In this document: piece after piece, positions 1 to 8,236 of the stretch
Numbering within the stretch: position 1 is the stretch's first letter
Layout of the letters: the number at the start of each line of letters is the position of its first letter
Origin: an uncultured Eubacterium sp.
GTDB lineage: Bacteria; Bacillota; Clostridia; Lachnospirales; Lachnospiraceae
Assembly: GCA_934358495.1 (NCBI GenBank)
Contig: CAKRKO010000007.1
Span: forward strand, 1 to 55,892
DNA: 55,892 bases
Reading direction: 5' to 3'
Position numbers and translations under genes: made by a program
Notes under the pieces: model-generated
What the model saw: the letters and a program-made list of their open reading frames with translations, nothing else
Told to the model about the DNA's origin: nothing
Database searches by the model: none

Positions 1-112
1 GGTATTTGTGTCTGTTTTTAGATTTCCATGTTCCCATGCCATGAGTATACAATAATTTCTGATTTTTAGCTACCTTACCCCCCCGTCTAAAGTCAGTGGG
101 ATTGCGGTAGCC
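1..112. mobile_element. Probable end of an IS200/IS605-like element, cut by window edge
   Basis: An inverted repeat GCTACC (69-74) / GGTAGC (106-111) encloses a run of seven C (78-84) and the sequence GTCAGTGGG. The same GTCAGTGGG string forms one arm of the mini-element hairpin at 44648-44676. It lies exactly where the Rpn-like reading frame stops matching its family, so the simplest reading is an inserted element whose terminal hairpin is 69-111 and whose body lies left of the window. On the minus strand a frame stays open from about 70 to the left edge, but I do not recognise its product. No transposase is visible, so the class assignment is inference from end structure. Confidence 0.4.
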
Positions 113-521
113 TTATTTCAATCATCTTCCTGCCATACAGGTTATCATCCTTGACCAACACCGCATATACACAGGTTACATAAATCAGATTTCGCAACGG
201 CATATTTTTATTCACTGTTGACTGATGCTCATACAGTAATAACTGCGATGCAATCACGAATGATACATCATTTCGCATCCCCATGTACGTTGCGTTCTCC
301 AACGTCGTGATTTTCAAATCATTCGGATCATCATATTCCGAATCATTCATGGCATTGTACACTTCCAATGCCACCTTGCGGTCATTCAAAAGCATCCGAA
401 ATACCCGATCCTTGTACTCCCGGCTTGGTTCGCCAAGCACTTTTAGGATATCCTTCATAACCTCCTGAATATATTCCGTTGTGATTCCTTCAGTTTTTGT
501 CAACTCTGTCGTTTTTGCCAT
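93..521 (-). pseudogene. Truncated Rpn/PD-(D/E)XK nuclease-family protein (N-terminal part)
   Basis: The 142-aa product starts at ATG 521, preceded by GGAGGAGGAC; a longer upstream frame exists but has no ribosome site. Residues about 40-120 carry the hallmarks of the Rpn/transposase-like PD-(D/E)XK family common in Lachnospiraceae: LLNDRKVALEVYNAMN, then DPNDLKITTLE, NDVSFVI and LYEHQSTVNKNMPLRNLIYV. Full members run to roughly 300 residues and continue after a LYG-KMIEI-type segment into a VVFYNG motif. Here the frame ends RLPQSH-stop just after that segment, inside an apparent insertion-element end. The core aspartate and EHQS motif are present but the C-terminal half is gone, so it is probably inactive. 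Its promoter (814-849) looks intact. Confidence 0.6.
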
Positions 522-606
522 CCATTGTCCTCCTCCGTATAAACAGAAAAAACAATGGTCTGACTTGCTGTATTCTACAAAAATTATAAATACACTTTGC
601 TGTAAT

Positions 607-674
607 AAAGCGAACATTCGCAATCCGCTTTCGCTACTTGCTCATGAACGCAGTTGCTTTGCATCCTTGCGTTC
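607..674. repeat. Two-hairpin dispersed repeat, copy 1
   Basis: This 68-bp unit has hairpin one (AAAGCGAA / TCCGCTTT), a linker containing CGCTACTTGCTCAT, and hairpin two (GAACGCA / TGCGTTC arms around a TTT loop). Copies 2 (44587) and 3 (48127) are nearly identical. Copy 1 is the most diverged; several differences lie inside hairpin two, and the outer stem is kept. It lies in the predicted leader of the truncated Rpn-like gene. Confidence 0.75.
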
Positions 675-813
675 AAATACAAACAACTCTATCGCAAAAT
701 TCCTTCTGCTTATTTTTACTTGTTTCCTGAAATTCAAGCATTAAGAAATTCTGTCGAATATATTAGAATACAGATCGGCTTGTGCCAAATATGAATTGAA
801 GAATATTAATGCT

Positions 814-849
814 TACACTAAGTGTAGCATCACAAAGCATATTCGTCAA
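814..849 (-). promoter_or_regulatory. Promoter with palindrome over the -10, for the Rpn-like gene
   Basis: On the minus strand TTGACG (849-844) is followed by a 17-nt spacer and TACACT (826-821). The -10 is half of a perfect 13-bp palindrome, TACACTTAGTGTA (814-826), a typical arrangement for an operator blocking polymerase. The leader to the ATG at 521 would be about 290 nt and includes repeat copy 1. In the rest of 522-989 I see only AT-rich sequence and the terminator at 945. Confidence 0.55.
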
Positions 850-944
850 CTATTTTTTGTGTTTATTTGCAGTATTGTGTTATTTTTAGTCCTCACTTGT
901 TTTATACTATATTTTATCTGTCGTTTTTAGTTTAGTTCTACTAA

Positions 945-973
945 AGAAAAAGACCGCCTCTCCCGAGACGGCC
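945..973 (-). terminator. Intrinsic terminator of the polysaccharide locus
   Basis: On the minus strand GGCCGTCTC-GGGA-GAGGCGGTC forms a nine-pair stem with two G-T pairs, followed by a run of T. It lies 17 bp after the rmlB stop and is the natural end of the long polysaccharide transcription unit. Confidence 0.8.
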
Positions 974-989
974 TTCCACAACAACAATC

Positions 990-2009
990 CTACCGATTGC
1001 CATACATCTTCTCATAATAATTCTGGTACTCACCGCTAATGATAGTCTCCCACCACTCACGGTTATCCAGATACCACTGAATGGTCTTCTTGATACCATC
1101 CTCAAACTTTGTCTCCGGCAGCCAGCCAAGCTCGTTATGAATCTTGGTCGGATCGATGGCATAGCGCATATCATGCCCTTTACGGTCTGTCACATGTGTA
1201 ATCAGGCTCTCCGGCTTGCCAAGCTCCTTACAGATGATCTTTACAATGTCGATATTCTTCTTCTCATTGTGCCCACCGACATTATAAACCTCACCAACAC
1301 GTCCGTTATGAATGATCAGATCAATAGCTTTGCAGTGATCCTCCACATACAGCCAGTCACGTACATTCAGGCCCTCGCCATATACCGGGAGAGGCTTGTC
1401 AGCCAGTGCATTGGCAATCATCAGCGGAATCAGTTTCTCCGGGAAATGATAAGGTCCGTAGTTATTGGAGCAGCGGCTGATAGAAACCGGCAGTCCATAA
1501 GTTCTGTGGTATGCAAGTACCAGCAGATCTGCTGCTGCCTTGGAAGAAGAATACGGAGAACTTGTATGGATCGGAGTCTCCTCTGTGAAAAACAGATCCG
1601 GACGGTCTAACGGCAGATCACCATACACTTCATCCGTAGAAACCTGATGATACCGTTTGATCCCGTATTTTCTGCAGGCATCCATCAATACAGAAGTTCC
1701 CATGATATTTGTCTCAAGGAAAATACCCGGGTTCTCGATGGAACGGTCTACATGACTCTCTGCTGCAAAGTTCACAACCATATCCGGATGCTCTTCCTCA
1801 AACAACTGGTAAACAGCATCTCTGTCGCAAATGTCAGCCTTTACAAAACGAAAATTCGGATTATCCATCACCGGTGCCAGTGTGGACAAATTTCCTGCAT
1901 AGGTTAATTTATCCAGACAGATGATTCTGTAATCCGGATATTTATTTAGCATATGAAACACAAAGTTACTTCCGATAAATCCGGCTCCGCCGGTTACAAT
2001 AATGGTCAT
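990..2009 (-). CDS. rmlB: dTDP-glucose 4,6-dehydratase
   Basis: RmlB converts dTDP-glucose to dTDP-4-keto-6-deoxyglucose in the cytoplasm, using tightly bound NAD. The 339-aa product is full length for this short-chain dehydrogenase family. It shows the NAD loop GGAGFIGS (residues 7-14), the catalytic TDE triad (125-127) and YxxxK (Tyr153, Lys157). The start at 2009 follows GGAGG at good spacing; an in-frame ATG seven codons upstream has no such site. It is the last gene of the locus, 29 bp after ugd. With RmlA (9089) it supplies the 4-keto sugar for the VioA-like aminotransferase at 9978. No RmlC or RmlD is visible, so rhamnose is not the evident product. Base composition is less AT-rich than the cassette upstream. 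Confidence 0.93.
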   Translation of the reverse strand: MTIIVTGGAGFIGSNFVFHMLNKYPDYRIICLDKLTYAGNLSTLAPVMDNPNFRFVKADICDRDAVYQLFEEEHPDMVVNFAAESHVDRSIENPGIFLETNIMGTSVLMDACRKYGIKRYHQVSTDEVYGDLPLDRPDLFFTEETPIHTSSPYSSSKAAADLLVLAYHRTYGLPVSISRCSNNYGPYHFPEKLIPLMIANALADKPLPVYGEGLNVRDWLYVEDHCKAIDLIIHNGRVGEVYNVGGHNEKKNIDIVKIICKELGKPESLITHVTDRKGHDMRYAIDPTKIHNELGWLPETKFEDGIKKTIQWYLDNREWWETIISGEYQNYYEKMYGNR

Positions 2010-2038
2010 ATTATATTCCTCCTGTATCACAACACCGT

Positions 2039-3277
2039 TTAGTCTCTCTGGAACAGATCTCTTGTGTAAACTTTCTCTCTGACATCATCCAGACAGCTGT
2101 CATATCTGTTTGCAATGATGGCCTGGCTCATCTCTTTGAATTTTACCATATCATTTACCACTTTACTTCCAAAAAATGTGGAACCATCCTCTAATGTTGG
2201 CTCATAAATAACAACCGTTGCGCCTTTTGCTTTGATCCGCTTCATAACCCCCTGAATGGAAGATTGACGGAAGTTATCAGAATTAGATTTCATCGTCAGA
2301 CGGTATACACCGATCACAACCTCTTTTTCCATAGAAGCATCGTAATTATTTTCCTCCTCATACGCATAATATCCAGCCATCTGTAATACACGGTCTGCAA
2401 TAAAATCCTTACGGGTTCTATTGGACTCAACAATTGCAGACATCATATTCTGCGGTACATCCGCATAATTTGCCAGCAACTGTTTCGTATCTTTTGGCAG
2501 GCAATATCCACCATATCCAAAGGACGGATTATTGTAATGAGAACCGATACGCGGATCCAGACACACACCGTTGATGATCTGCTGTGTATTCAGGCCTTTC
2601 ATCTCCGCATAAGTATCAAGCTCATTAAAATAAGAGACCCGAAGAGCCAAATACGTATTGGCAAATAACTTCACGGCCTCTGCTTCTGTAAATCCCATGA
2701 TCAGGGTATCGATATCCTCTTTGATCGCGCCTTCCTGCAGTAATCCTGCAAATGTATTGGCAGCTTTCACCAGTCTCGCATTCTCCACATCTGTACCAAC
2801 AATAATTCTGGACGGATACAGATTATCATACAATGCTTTGGATTCCCGTAAAAACTCCGGGCTGAAAATAATATTGTCACAATGATATTTCTCTCGCACA
2901 CTGGCTGTATAACCAACCGGGATTGTGGACTTGATCACCATGATCGCATCGGGATTATATTTGATCACTAGCTCAATTACAGCTTCCACTGCTGATGTAT
3001 CAAAAAAATTCTTCTTGCTGTCATAATTCGTCGGTGCTGCGATTACTACATAATCCGCATTTTTGTATGCTGCTTCCGCATCTAGCGTAGCTGTCAGATT
3101 CAATTCCTTCTCAGCCAGGTATTTTTCAATATAATCATCCTGAATCGGTGACTTCTTCTGGTTGATCAGCTCCACCTTCTCCGGGATTATATCGACTGCC
3201 ATAACCTCATGATTCTGAGATAACAGCGTTGCAATTGACAAACCTACATATCCTGTTCCTGCTACTGCAATTTTCAT
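2039..3277 (-). CDS. ugd: UDP-glucose 6-dehydrogenase
   Basis: Ugd oxidises UDP-glucose twice to UDP-glucuronic acid with two NAD. The 412-aa protein has the N-terminal NAD motif GTGYVGLS (7-14), the STIPVGYT segment (117-124), SPEFLRES (139-146) and the active-site loop FGYGGYCLPKDT, with catalytic Cys259. It lies after a strong attenuator (3313-3355) and just ahead of rmlB. UDP-GlcA is the donor that would put glucuronate into the polymer, which fits the glucuronyl C5-epimerase at 17876. Composition resembles the housekeeping genes rather than the AT-rich cassette, suggesting a conserved flank. Confidence 0.93.
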   Translation of the reverse strand: MKIAVAGTGYVGLSIATLLSQNHEVMAVDIIPEKVELINQKKSPIQDDYIEKYLAEKELNLTATLDAEAAYKNADYVVIAAPTNYDSKKNFFDTSAVEAVIELVIKYNPDAIMVIKSTIPVGYTASVREKYHCDNIIFSPEFLRESKALYDNLYPSRIIVGTDVENARLVKAANTFAGLLQEGAIKEDIDTLIMGFTEAEAVKLFANTYLALRVSYFNELDTYAEMKGLNTQQIINGVCLDPRIGSHYNNPSFGYGGYCLPKDTKQLLANYADVPQNMMSAIVESNRTRKDFIADRVLQMAGYYAYEEENNYDASMEKEVVIGVYRLTMKSNSDNFRQSSIQGVMKRIKAKGATVVIYEPTLEDGSTFFGSKVVNDMVKFKEMSQAIIANRYDSCLDDVREKVYTRDLFQRD

Positions 3278-3312
3278 ACTCTATTACTTCCTTTACCATT
3301 TTATTTATTTGC

Positions 3313-3355
3313 ACAAAAATAAGAACCTCCTGAGGGGGGGACCTCATTCTGGCTC
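3313..3355 (-). terminator. Intra-operon attenuator ahead of ugd
   Basis: On the minus strand an outer stem GAGCC/GGTTC encloses a nested hairpin TGAGG-TCCCCC-CCTCA, followed by TTATTTTT. The outer stem, the sequence TCTTATTTTT and flanking bases closely match the terminator after loaP (24165-24190), where the nested hairpin is replaced by a GAAA loop. The loop contains seven C. A terminator inside the locus only makes sense with read-through, presumably by LoaP. Confidence 0.65.
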
Positions 3356-3432
3356 TCATTCCTGTAAATTTCAATTTTTAACTACTGATTTATTGATATT
3401 CCTTCTCTCAAGATCATTTTTTATCTCCCATC

Positions 3433-4038
3433 TTATTGGCACAAATAATAAAACAAACTCCGGAATCCACGCTCTATCTTCTGATTAACCAATGTGAATC
3501 CACCTACTTTTCCATTTTCACCAAGTTCTGCTGTAATTTTTGTATAATCATACTTGATAATCTCAATCTGATACTTTGGCATACCACCTGGCAAATCTGT
3601 TCTGATGTAAACAGCTTCATTTTTATTTAATTTCAGCGGATGCTGAATATTATCTTCCTGATTTTTTAAAATCGATTTGGATTTTGTTATATTTCTCGTT
3701 TTTTCATCCCTTTCCAAAATATATCTGATCTTTATATCGTATATTCCATCCGGAGAAGAGTTTTTTATTGCCTCCTGTGCATTAGCATTCAAAATAAATT
3801 GACGATCAAATTCATCGTTCACAGCTACCATCAGATATTCAAAATTCTCATCATACAGGCTTCTGTTCCGAAACAAAATCCATATTATTCCGATGACAAA
3901 AATAATAAACAGCAATATCGTGCAAAAATTAGCTATTCCACTTGCGATATCACTTCCAAAGAAGCTTCCAATCCTCTTAAAATTCACTAGAATGAATATC
4001 AATAATATAAATATTACAATTTTCCGTACTTTTTTCAT
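3433..4038 (-). CDS. Hypothetical two-helix membrane protein
   Basis: I do not recognise this roughly 201-aa product. Residues about 6-22 (VRKIVIFILLIFILVNF) and 35-55 (FCTILLFIIFVIGIIWILF) are probable membrane helices. The remaining 145 residues are a charged, probably cytoplasmic domain rich in Lys, Asp and Asn with several beta-like stretches. The start is uncertain: ATG at 4038 or an in-frame GTG at 4047; neither has a perfect ribosome site. It is the last gene of the AT-rich cassette and is separated from the permease upstream by 253 bp without an evident gene. It could be an accessory assembly protein or an unrelated passenger; nothing in the sequence decides. Confidence 0.55.
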   Translation of the reverse strand: MKKVRKIVIFILLIFILVNFKRIGSFFGSDIASGIANFCTILLFIIFVIGIIWILFRNRSLYDENFEYLMVAVNDEFDRQFILNANAQEAIKNSSPDGIYDIKIRYILERDEKTRNITKSKSILKNQEDNIQHPLKLNKNEAVYIRTDLPGGMPKYQIEIIKYDYTKITAELGENGKVGGFTLVNQKIERGFRSLFYYLCQ

Positions 4039-4291
4039 ACAAATCACACATCTTTCAACATATAAATCAAACTATTGTATACGTTATGTATATTATACCT
4101 TATTCTCCATGATTTGTATCGTACTATTTTTATCTTTTATTATAATTTTATTTCAACCACAGCCATTCTGAACCTCAAATAAAATCACAATATACTAACA
4201 CATCTGCCTTCTAATACTATGTTTAAAAGACAGATGTTTATTAAAATAACTATATACTATTTGTACTTTGATTTTCAATTAAACATTGATT

Positions 4292-5704
4292 TTATTTACC
4301 AAAGCAATCCTTATATTTTCGTTTACACAAAAATGCAAATATACATCCCAGTAAACCCCAACCTCCTGCTATAACAGCTTCCTGAGTAGATAATGTACAT
4401 TCCGTTCCAGGAACTAAATACATCACACACATAACTACAGACATAATAACAGCCATGAAGCCAATAAATCTATAATTTTTTACTTTATACGGACGTTTTA
4501 AATTTGGTTCAGTCTTTCTTAATTTTACGAAAGACATCGAAACAATAGAATATGTTAAACAACATGCAAAACTAGCGCTATTAGAAATCCAAATCAACAT
4601 TTCTCGACCAAAGAATACTGATATAATTGACAGCACTCCAATAAGTATTAAAGACAGGTACGGTGTTTTATATTTAGGATGTGTTTTCGAAAAAACATGA
4701 GGAATCATACATGAATCAGCCATAGCCATTAACGCTCGGCTACCTCCAAGTATAAAGGAATTCCAACTCGTCACAATTCCGCACATACCACCCAGTATAA
4801 GCACTTTTGCCATCACTTCACTGTTAAAAACCTTTTTCATTGCATCGGCAGTTACCAGTCCACTTCCAGCAACTGAATCAGCAACTTCAGATGTATCCAT
4901 TACATATCCAACTGCCAATACAACCAAACCATAAAATGCTACTGCTAAGGCGATTGAAAAAACTAAGAGCTTTCCAAGTTTTTTTAAAGGAACATTAATT
5001 TCTTCTGCTGCCTGAGGAATAACATCAAAACCGAATAAAAAGAAAGGTGCAACCATTGCTATAGACAGAATGCTTCCAGTAATATTTCTCATATTCTCAC
5101 CCACAAACATTTGTCCATGTAAATTTGATGGTTTACCCTTTAAAGCAGACATAACAATAAGAACTATGCCCACTCCAGCAATTACGATAGTTAGAACTTT
5201 TTGCAAAACTGCTGCTGCTTTGACCCCTCTTATATTTATCCAGGTAATTAGTATGGAAAAAATTATCGCCACCATTAACCAACTTAAATATATATCAAAT
5301 CCACAAACTGTATATAAATATCCCTTTAAAAAATTGGGGAAAATATATTGAATGATTGTAGGGAGTGAACATGCTTCAAAGCATACTACTCCAATATAAC
5401 TAAGTACAACTGCCCATGTACAGATGAATGACCCTATTGATCCAAATGCTCTCTGACTAAATACTTTTGCTCCACCACTTTCTGGCATAGCAGTCGTAAG
5501 CTCTGCATATACTAGTCCAACAAAGTATATCATTATACCACCTATCAAGAATGCAACCATCGTTCCCATTGCACCTGCGCTTTGTATCCATCCACCAGAT
5601 GAAACTACCCATCCCCATCCAATCATCGCACCAAAAGCAACAACAAGAACATCACTCGTATTTAATACCTTCTTCAGACCATCTTCATTCGTCTTTGTTT
5701 TCAT
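4292..5704 (-). CDS. APC-superfamily amino acid/amine permease
   Basis: This 470-aa polytopic protein has about 12 hydrophobic segments. It shows the APC start pattern GAMIGWGWVVSSGGWIQSAG (helix 1) and ESGGAKVFSQRAFG (around residue 75), typical of cationic or small amino acid transporters. It should import, export or exchange an amino acid or amine across the cytoplasmic membrane; the substrate cannot be read from sequence. It follows the ornithine-cyclodeaminase-family gene by 14 bp and has its own GGT-rich ribosome site, so both are co-transcribed with the ATP-grasp gene. An APC permease inside a capsule locus is unusual and suggests that a specific amino acid is needed for, or released from, the polymer pathway. 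Confidence 0.8.
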   Translation of the reverse strand: MKTKTNEDGLKKVLNTSDVLVVAFGAMIGWGWVVSSGGWIQSAGAMGTMVAFLIGGIMIYFVGLVYAELTTAMPESGGAKVFSQRAFGSIGSFICTWAVVLSYIGVVCFEACSLPTIIQYIFPNFLKGYLYTVCGFDIYLSWLMVAIIFSILITWINIRGVKAAAVLQKVLTIVIAGVGIVLIVMSALKGKPSNLHGQMFVGENMRNITGSILSIAMVAPFFLFGFDVIPQAAEEINVPLKKLGKLLVFSIALAVAFYGLVVLAVGYVMDTSEVADSVAGSGLVTADAMKKVFNSEVMAKVLILGGMCGIVTSWNSFILGGSRALMAMADSCMIPHVFSKTHPKYKTPYLSLILIGVLSIISVFFGREMLIWISNSASFACCLTYSIVSMSFVKLRKTEPNLKRPYKVKNYRFIGFMAVIMSVVMCVMYLVPGTECTLSTQEAVIAGGWGLLGCIFAFLCKRKYKDCFGK

Positions 5705-5718
5705 CTACATACCTTTCA

Positions 5719-6852
5719 TTAAAGAGCTGGTGTATCCCAAACTTTCAATTTAGTACCAATCCCATTTTTTAATGCATTCTGATAAACATCATATCCCCAT
5801 GCAACATCTTCAATCGGCATTCCTCCAACAGCATAAAGAATAATTTGTTCATCACTATCTCTTCCACTTTTTTCTCCTAAAAGAATTTCGCCAATCTCAG
5901 TAATTGAATCTCTAGAAATTCTGCCTTCTGTTACAGCATCATAAAATCCCATTCCCAAAAGTGTAGATACATTCTTCTGTGTAGGAAGTGGTTGCCCACT
6001 GCCCCATCCATCATACATTGCATAATTATCAGATATAAGTTTTACATCTTTATCTGCCAAAAACTCGGTATCAACTAATAATGCAGACGCAGCAATTACT
6101 AATGCTCCCTTTTTGAGCCATTCTTTTTTTACTGTTGGATTATCTTCATAATTTGCTGCATTAGTAGTCCCATAAAATACAATATCTGCATTCTGACATA
6201 CATCTGCTAAATCATCACACACAATATACTCTTTAATATTTGGAAAATTTTCTTTACAATAAGCTACAAAAGAATCTATTCCTCTCTGACTCCTACCTTT
6301 GATTCTTAAAGTATCAATAGTCGGTTGTTCTGATATAAATGCACTCATCGTATATCGGCTCATTGTTCCTGGTCCAATAATTGCTATCGTTTTCGGATTT
6401 TTAGCAGTGAGATGTCGTACTCCAACACCTGTTGTTGCTCCTGTTCTCATTGCACTAAGAATATTTGCAGACATATACGCTAAAGGAGCACCTGTTGTTG
6501 CATCCATTAACTGCATCATAAGAATGGATCTTGGCAATCCTTTTTGTGCATTATCAGGATTTGAACCATAACTCTTAATGCCAAACATTTTAAATCTTCC
6601 ACCTAAATATGCCGGCATTGCCATAAATCTAAAATCTGGTTTGTGTGTTGGCATTCCTTTAATAGTTGTTGTTTTTGGGAATGAAACACGTATACCATGT
6701 TCATTAGCATTTTCTCCACCCATCCTATAATCGCCTTTATGTAAAAGAACAAACATGTCTTCAATGGAATCAATGCATTTTTCCATATTTTTAACACCAG
6801 CCTGAATCATATCCTGCTCATTCAAATAAATAAATTCTACATTGCTACTCAT
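5719..6852 (-). CDS. Ornithine cyclodeaminase / mu-crystallin family protein
   Basis: The 377-aa product belongs to the NAD(P)-dependent OCD/mu-crystallin fold, which includes ornithine cyclodeaminase, pyrroline-2-carboxylate reductase, SbnB and some alanine dehydrogenases. Visible features are GIKSYGSNPDN (91-101, with the family lysine Lys93), the substrate arginine in SAMRTGATTG (Arg136), and a dinucleotide loop IIGPGTMS (158-165). The start at 6852 is preceded by GGGAGAG; the longer upstream frame overlaps the previous gene and was rejected. The reaction could be reductive or cyclising amino-acid chemistry. With the ATP-grasp ligase (19 bp upstream) and permease it forms a three-gene unit. 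I cannot choose the substrate. Confidence 0.8.
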   Translation of the reverse strand: MSSNVEFIYLNEQDMIQAGVKNMEKCIDSIEDMFVLLHKGDYRMGGENANEHGIRVSFPKTTTIKGMPTHKPDFRFMAMPAYLGGRFKMFGIKSYGSNPDNAQKGLPRSILMMQLMDATTGAPLAYMSANILSAMRTGATTGVGVRHLTAKNPKTIAIIGPGTMSRYTMSAFISEQPTIDTLRIKGRSQRGIDSFVAYCKENFPNIKEYIVCDDLADVCQNADIVFYGTTNAANYEDNPTVKKEWLKKGALVIAASALLVDTEFLADKDVKLISDNYAMYDGWGSGQPLPTQKNVSTLLGMGFYDAVTEGRISRDSITEIGEILLGEKSGRDSDEQIILYAVGGMPIEDVAWGYDVYQNALKNGIGTKLKVWDTPAL

Positions 6853-6871
6853 TATTTTTTCTCTCCCATCA

Positions 6872-8125
6872 TTATCTATCAATTCTATCCGTATCAAATC
6901 TTGCAAAAATAGCATCCTCACCATTTGTATCCGTAGCAATAAGTGTTGAGTTAACAAACTTTATTGTATTTATCAACTCTTCTGTATTCGGACACAATAA
7001 ATCAACCTCTCCCAATCTTTGGTTTACATTATATGCCCAAACAATTTCTTCACCTTCTTTGCACCTCGGCAAATAAGAAATAACATAATCATCAGCAGTT
7101 ACTTCTGCCTCGCCACCTAAATATGCAATCGTGCAGGCACGAACTGTCAAATATAAAACAGACGCTCTAAACCCATTAATAAAAGCCGCATCTTTGGGTA
7201 TTATGATATCTGTTTCTCCAGATAAAGCAATTTGAATCATTGATTTCATTAAATCTACATTAAATACTTTCTTAAATATTAATTCATAATCTACACCTGG
7301 AAATCTCAATCCCGGATCGAAGAATCTAAAAACTCCATTATCTTCAAAACCTTGCATAAAAATTGGGCCATTTTTTATTCCGAGTTTTTTGAACATCTTC
7401 ACTACATTAGTATGTGCTGTTTCTATATATCGATCTGTATATCTAGAAGGCATTACCGCGCATGAAACAACTTTTTCCATATGCATTTCTTCTGCACCAC
7501 AATAATTATCACTTGTTCTAAGTAAATATGGCTCTCCATCTACAAAAAAGTATGTTACATGAAATTCTTGACTTCCCCTGATATATTTTTCAACTAAAAC
7601 ATCTCCATTTGAAGACTCCAACTTGGCAAATTCAATTGCCGGAACCAACTCTTCCATTGTATAGCAAACAGCCTGTCCTCTTGATCCTCTACTATCAACA
7701 GGTTTTACAAATACTGGAAATTCCACATTTCCAGCTTTTACATCTTCTTCACTAAATTCATCAATTATATCAACACCGTTTTCTTTACACATTTTCTTAA
7801 AAGCATGCTTATCCGTCATTTTAAAGAATTGTTCCTCATTGCCATAACATGGTAAATTCAATTCTCTGCAGATTTGAAAATACGGGCGTTGACATGGATC
7901 AAGCCACCCACTTATAACACCATCAATTTCCTTTTCCTTTGCCTTTTTTACAATGCCATCAACATCATAAATATTCAAATTCCAATACTCATCAGCAACC
8001 TTTTTTCCTGGTGAATCTTCATATGGAACATTATCTGTAGTAATTGTATATATTCCCATTTCCTGAGCTGCTTTTATTAATTTTACATGTACAGATGCAC
8101 TGCCTAAAACAAGTATTTTTTTCAT
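6872..8125 (-). CDS. ATP-grasp ligase, amino-sugar/amino-acid type (unknown substrate)
   Basis: This 417-aa protein has an N-terminal Rossmann-like pre-ATP-grasp domain starting KKILVLGSASVHVKLI and a central ATP-grasp domain. The latter shows VFVKPVDSRGSRGQ (about 138-151), VEKYIRGSQEF and NGPIFMQGFEDNGVFRFFD. The family activates a carboxylate with ATP and joins it to an amine, thiol or carboxylate. In the usual metal site E-x-N, the Glu side appears as FFDPGLRFPG, an unusual variant compared with ELGARLGG in the second ATP-grasp (21080). The start is ATG 8125 after AGAAGG. It heads the ATP-grasp/OCD/permease unit and has a plausible promoter at 8199-8236. I infer a role in making or attaching an amino-acid-like group to an amino sugar. 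Confidence 0.75.
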   Translation of the reverse strand: MKKILVLGSASVHVKLIKAAQEMGIYTITTDNVPYEDSPGKKVADEYWNLNIYDVDGIVKKAKEKEIDGVISGWLDPCQRPYFQICRELNLPCYGNEEQFFKMTDKHAFKKMCKENGVDIIDEFSEEDVKAGNVEFPVFVKPVDSRGSRGQAVCYTMEELVPAIEFAKLESSNGDVLVEKYIRGSQEFHVTYFFVDGEPYLLRTSDNYCGAEEMHMEKVVSCAVMPSRYTDRYIETAHTNVVKMFKKLGIKNGPIFMQGFEDNGVFRFFDPGLRFPGVDYELIFKKVFNVDLMKSMIQIALSGETDIIIPKDAAFINGFRASVLYLTVRACTIAYLGGEAEVTADDYVISYLPRCKEGEEIVWAYNVNQRLGEVDLLCPNTEELINTIKFVNSTLIATDTNGEDAIFARFDTDRIDR

Positions 8126-8198
8126 ACTCAACCTTCTGTTCTATCTTTTTTTACCTATATGTGTTATTCAGTTCTAAATATAAATATCATCACTTTAT

Positions 8199-8236
8199 AT
8201 TATATAAACCCAATTACTCTGTTTAAACCAACTACT
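8199..8236 (-). promoter_or_regulatory. Internal promoter with paired direct repeats
   Basis: Minus-strand reading: AGTAGTTGGTTTA (8236-8224) and AGTAATTGGGTTTA (8218-8205) are near-identical direct repeats 19 bp apart, about two helical turns, followed at once by TATAAT (8204-8199). They overlap the 3' end of the XRE-fusion gene and lie upstream of the ATP-grasp/OCD/permease genes. This suggests an operator, possibly for that regulator. Confidence 0.4.

Noticed and set aside
78..84. G7/C7 tract as a phase-variable promoter like that at 29504
   Set aside because: No -35/-10 hexamers flank it; it is part of the element-end hairpin.
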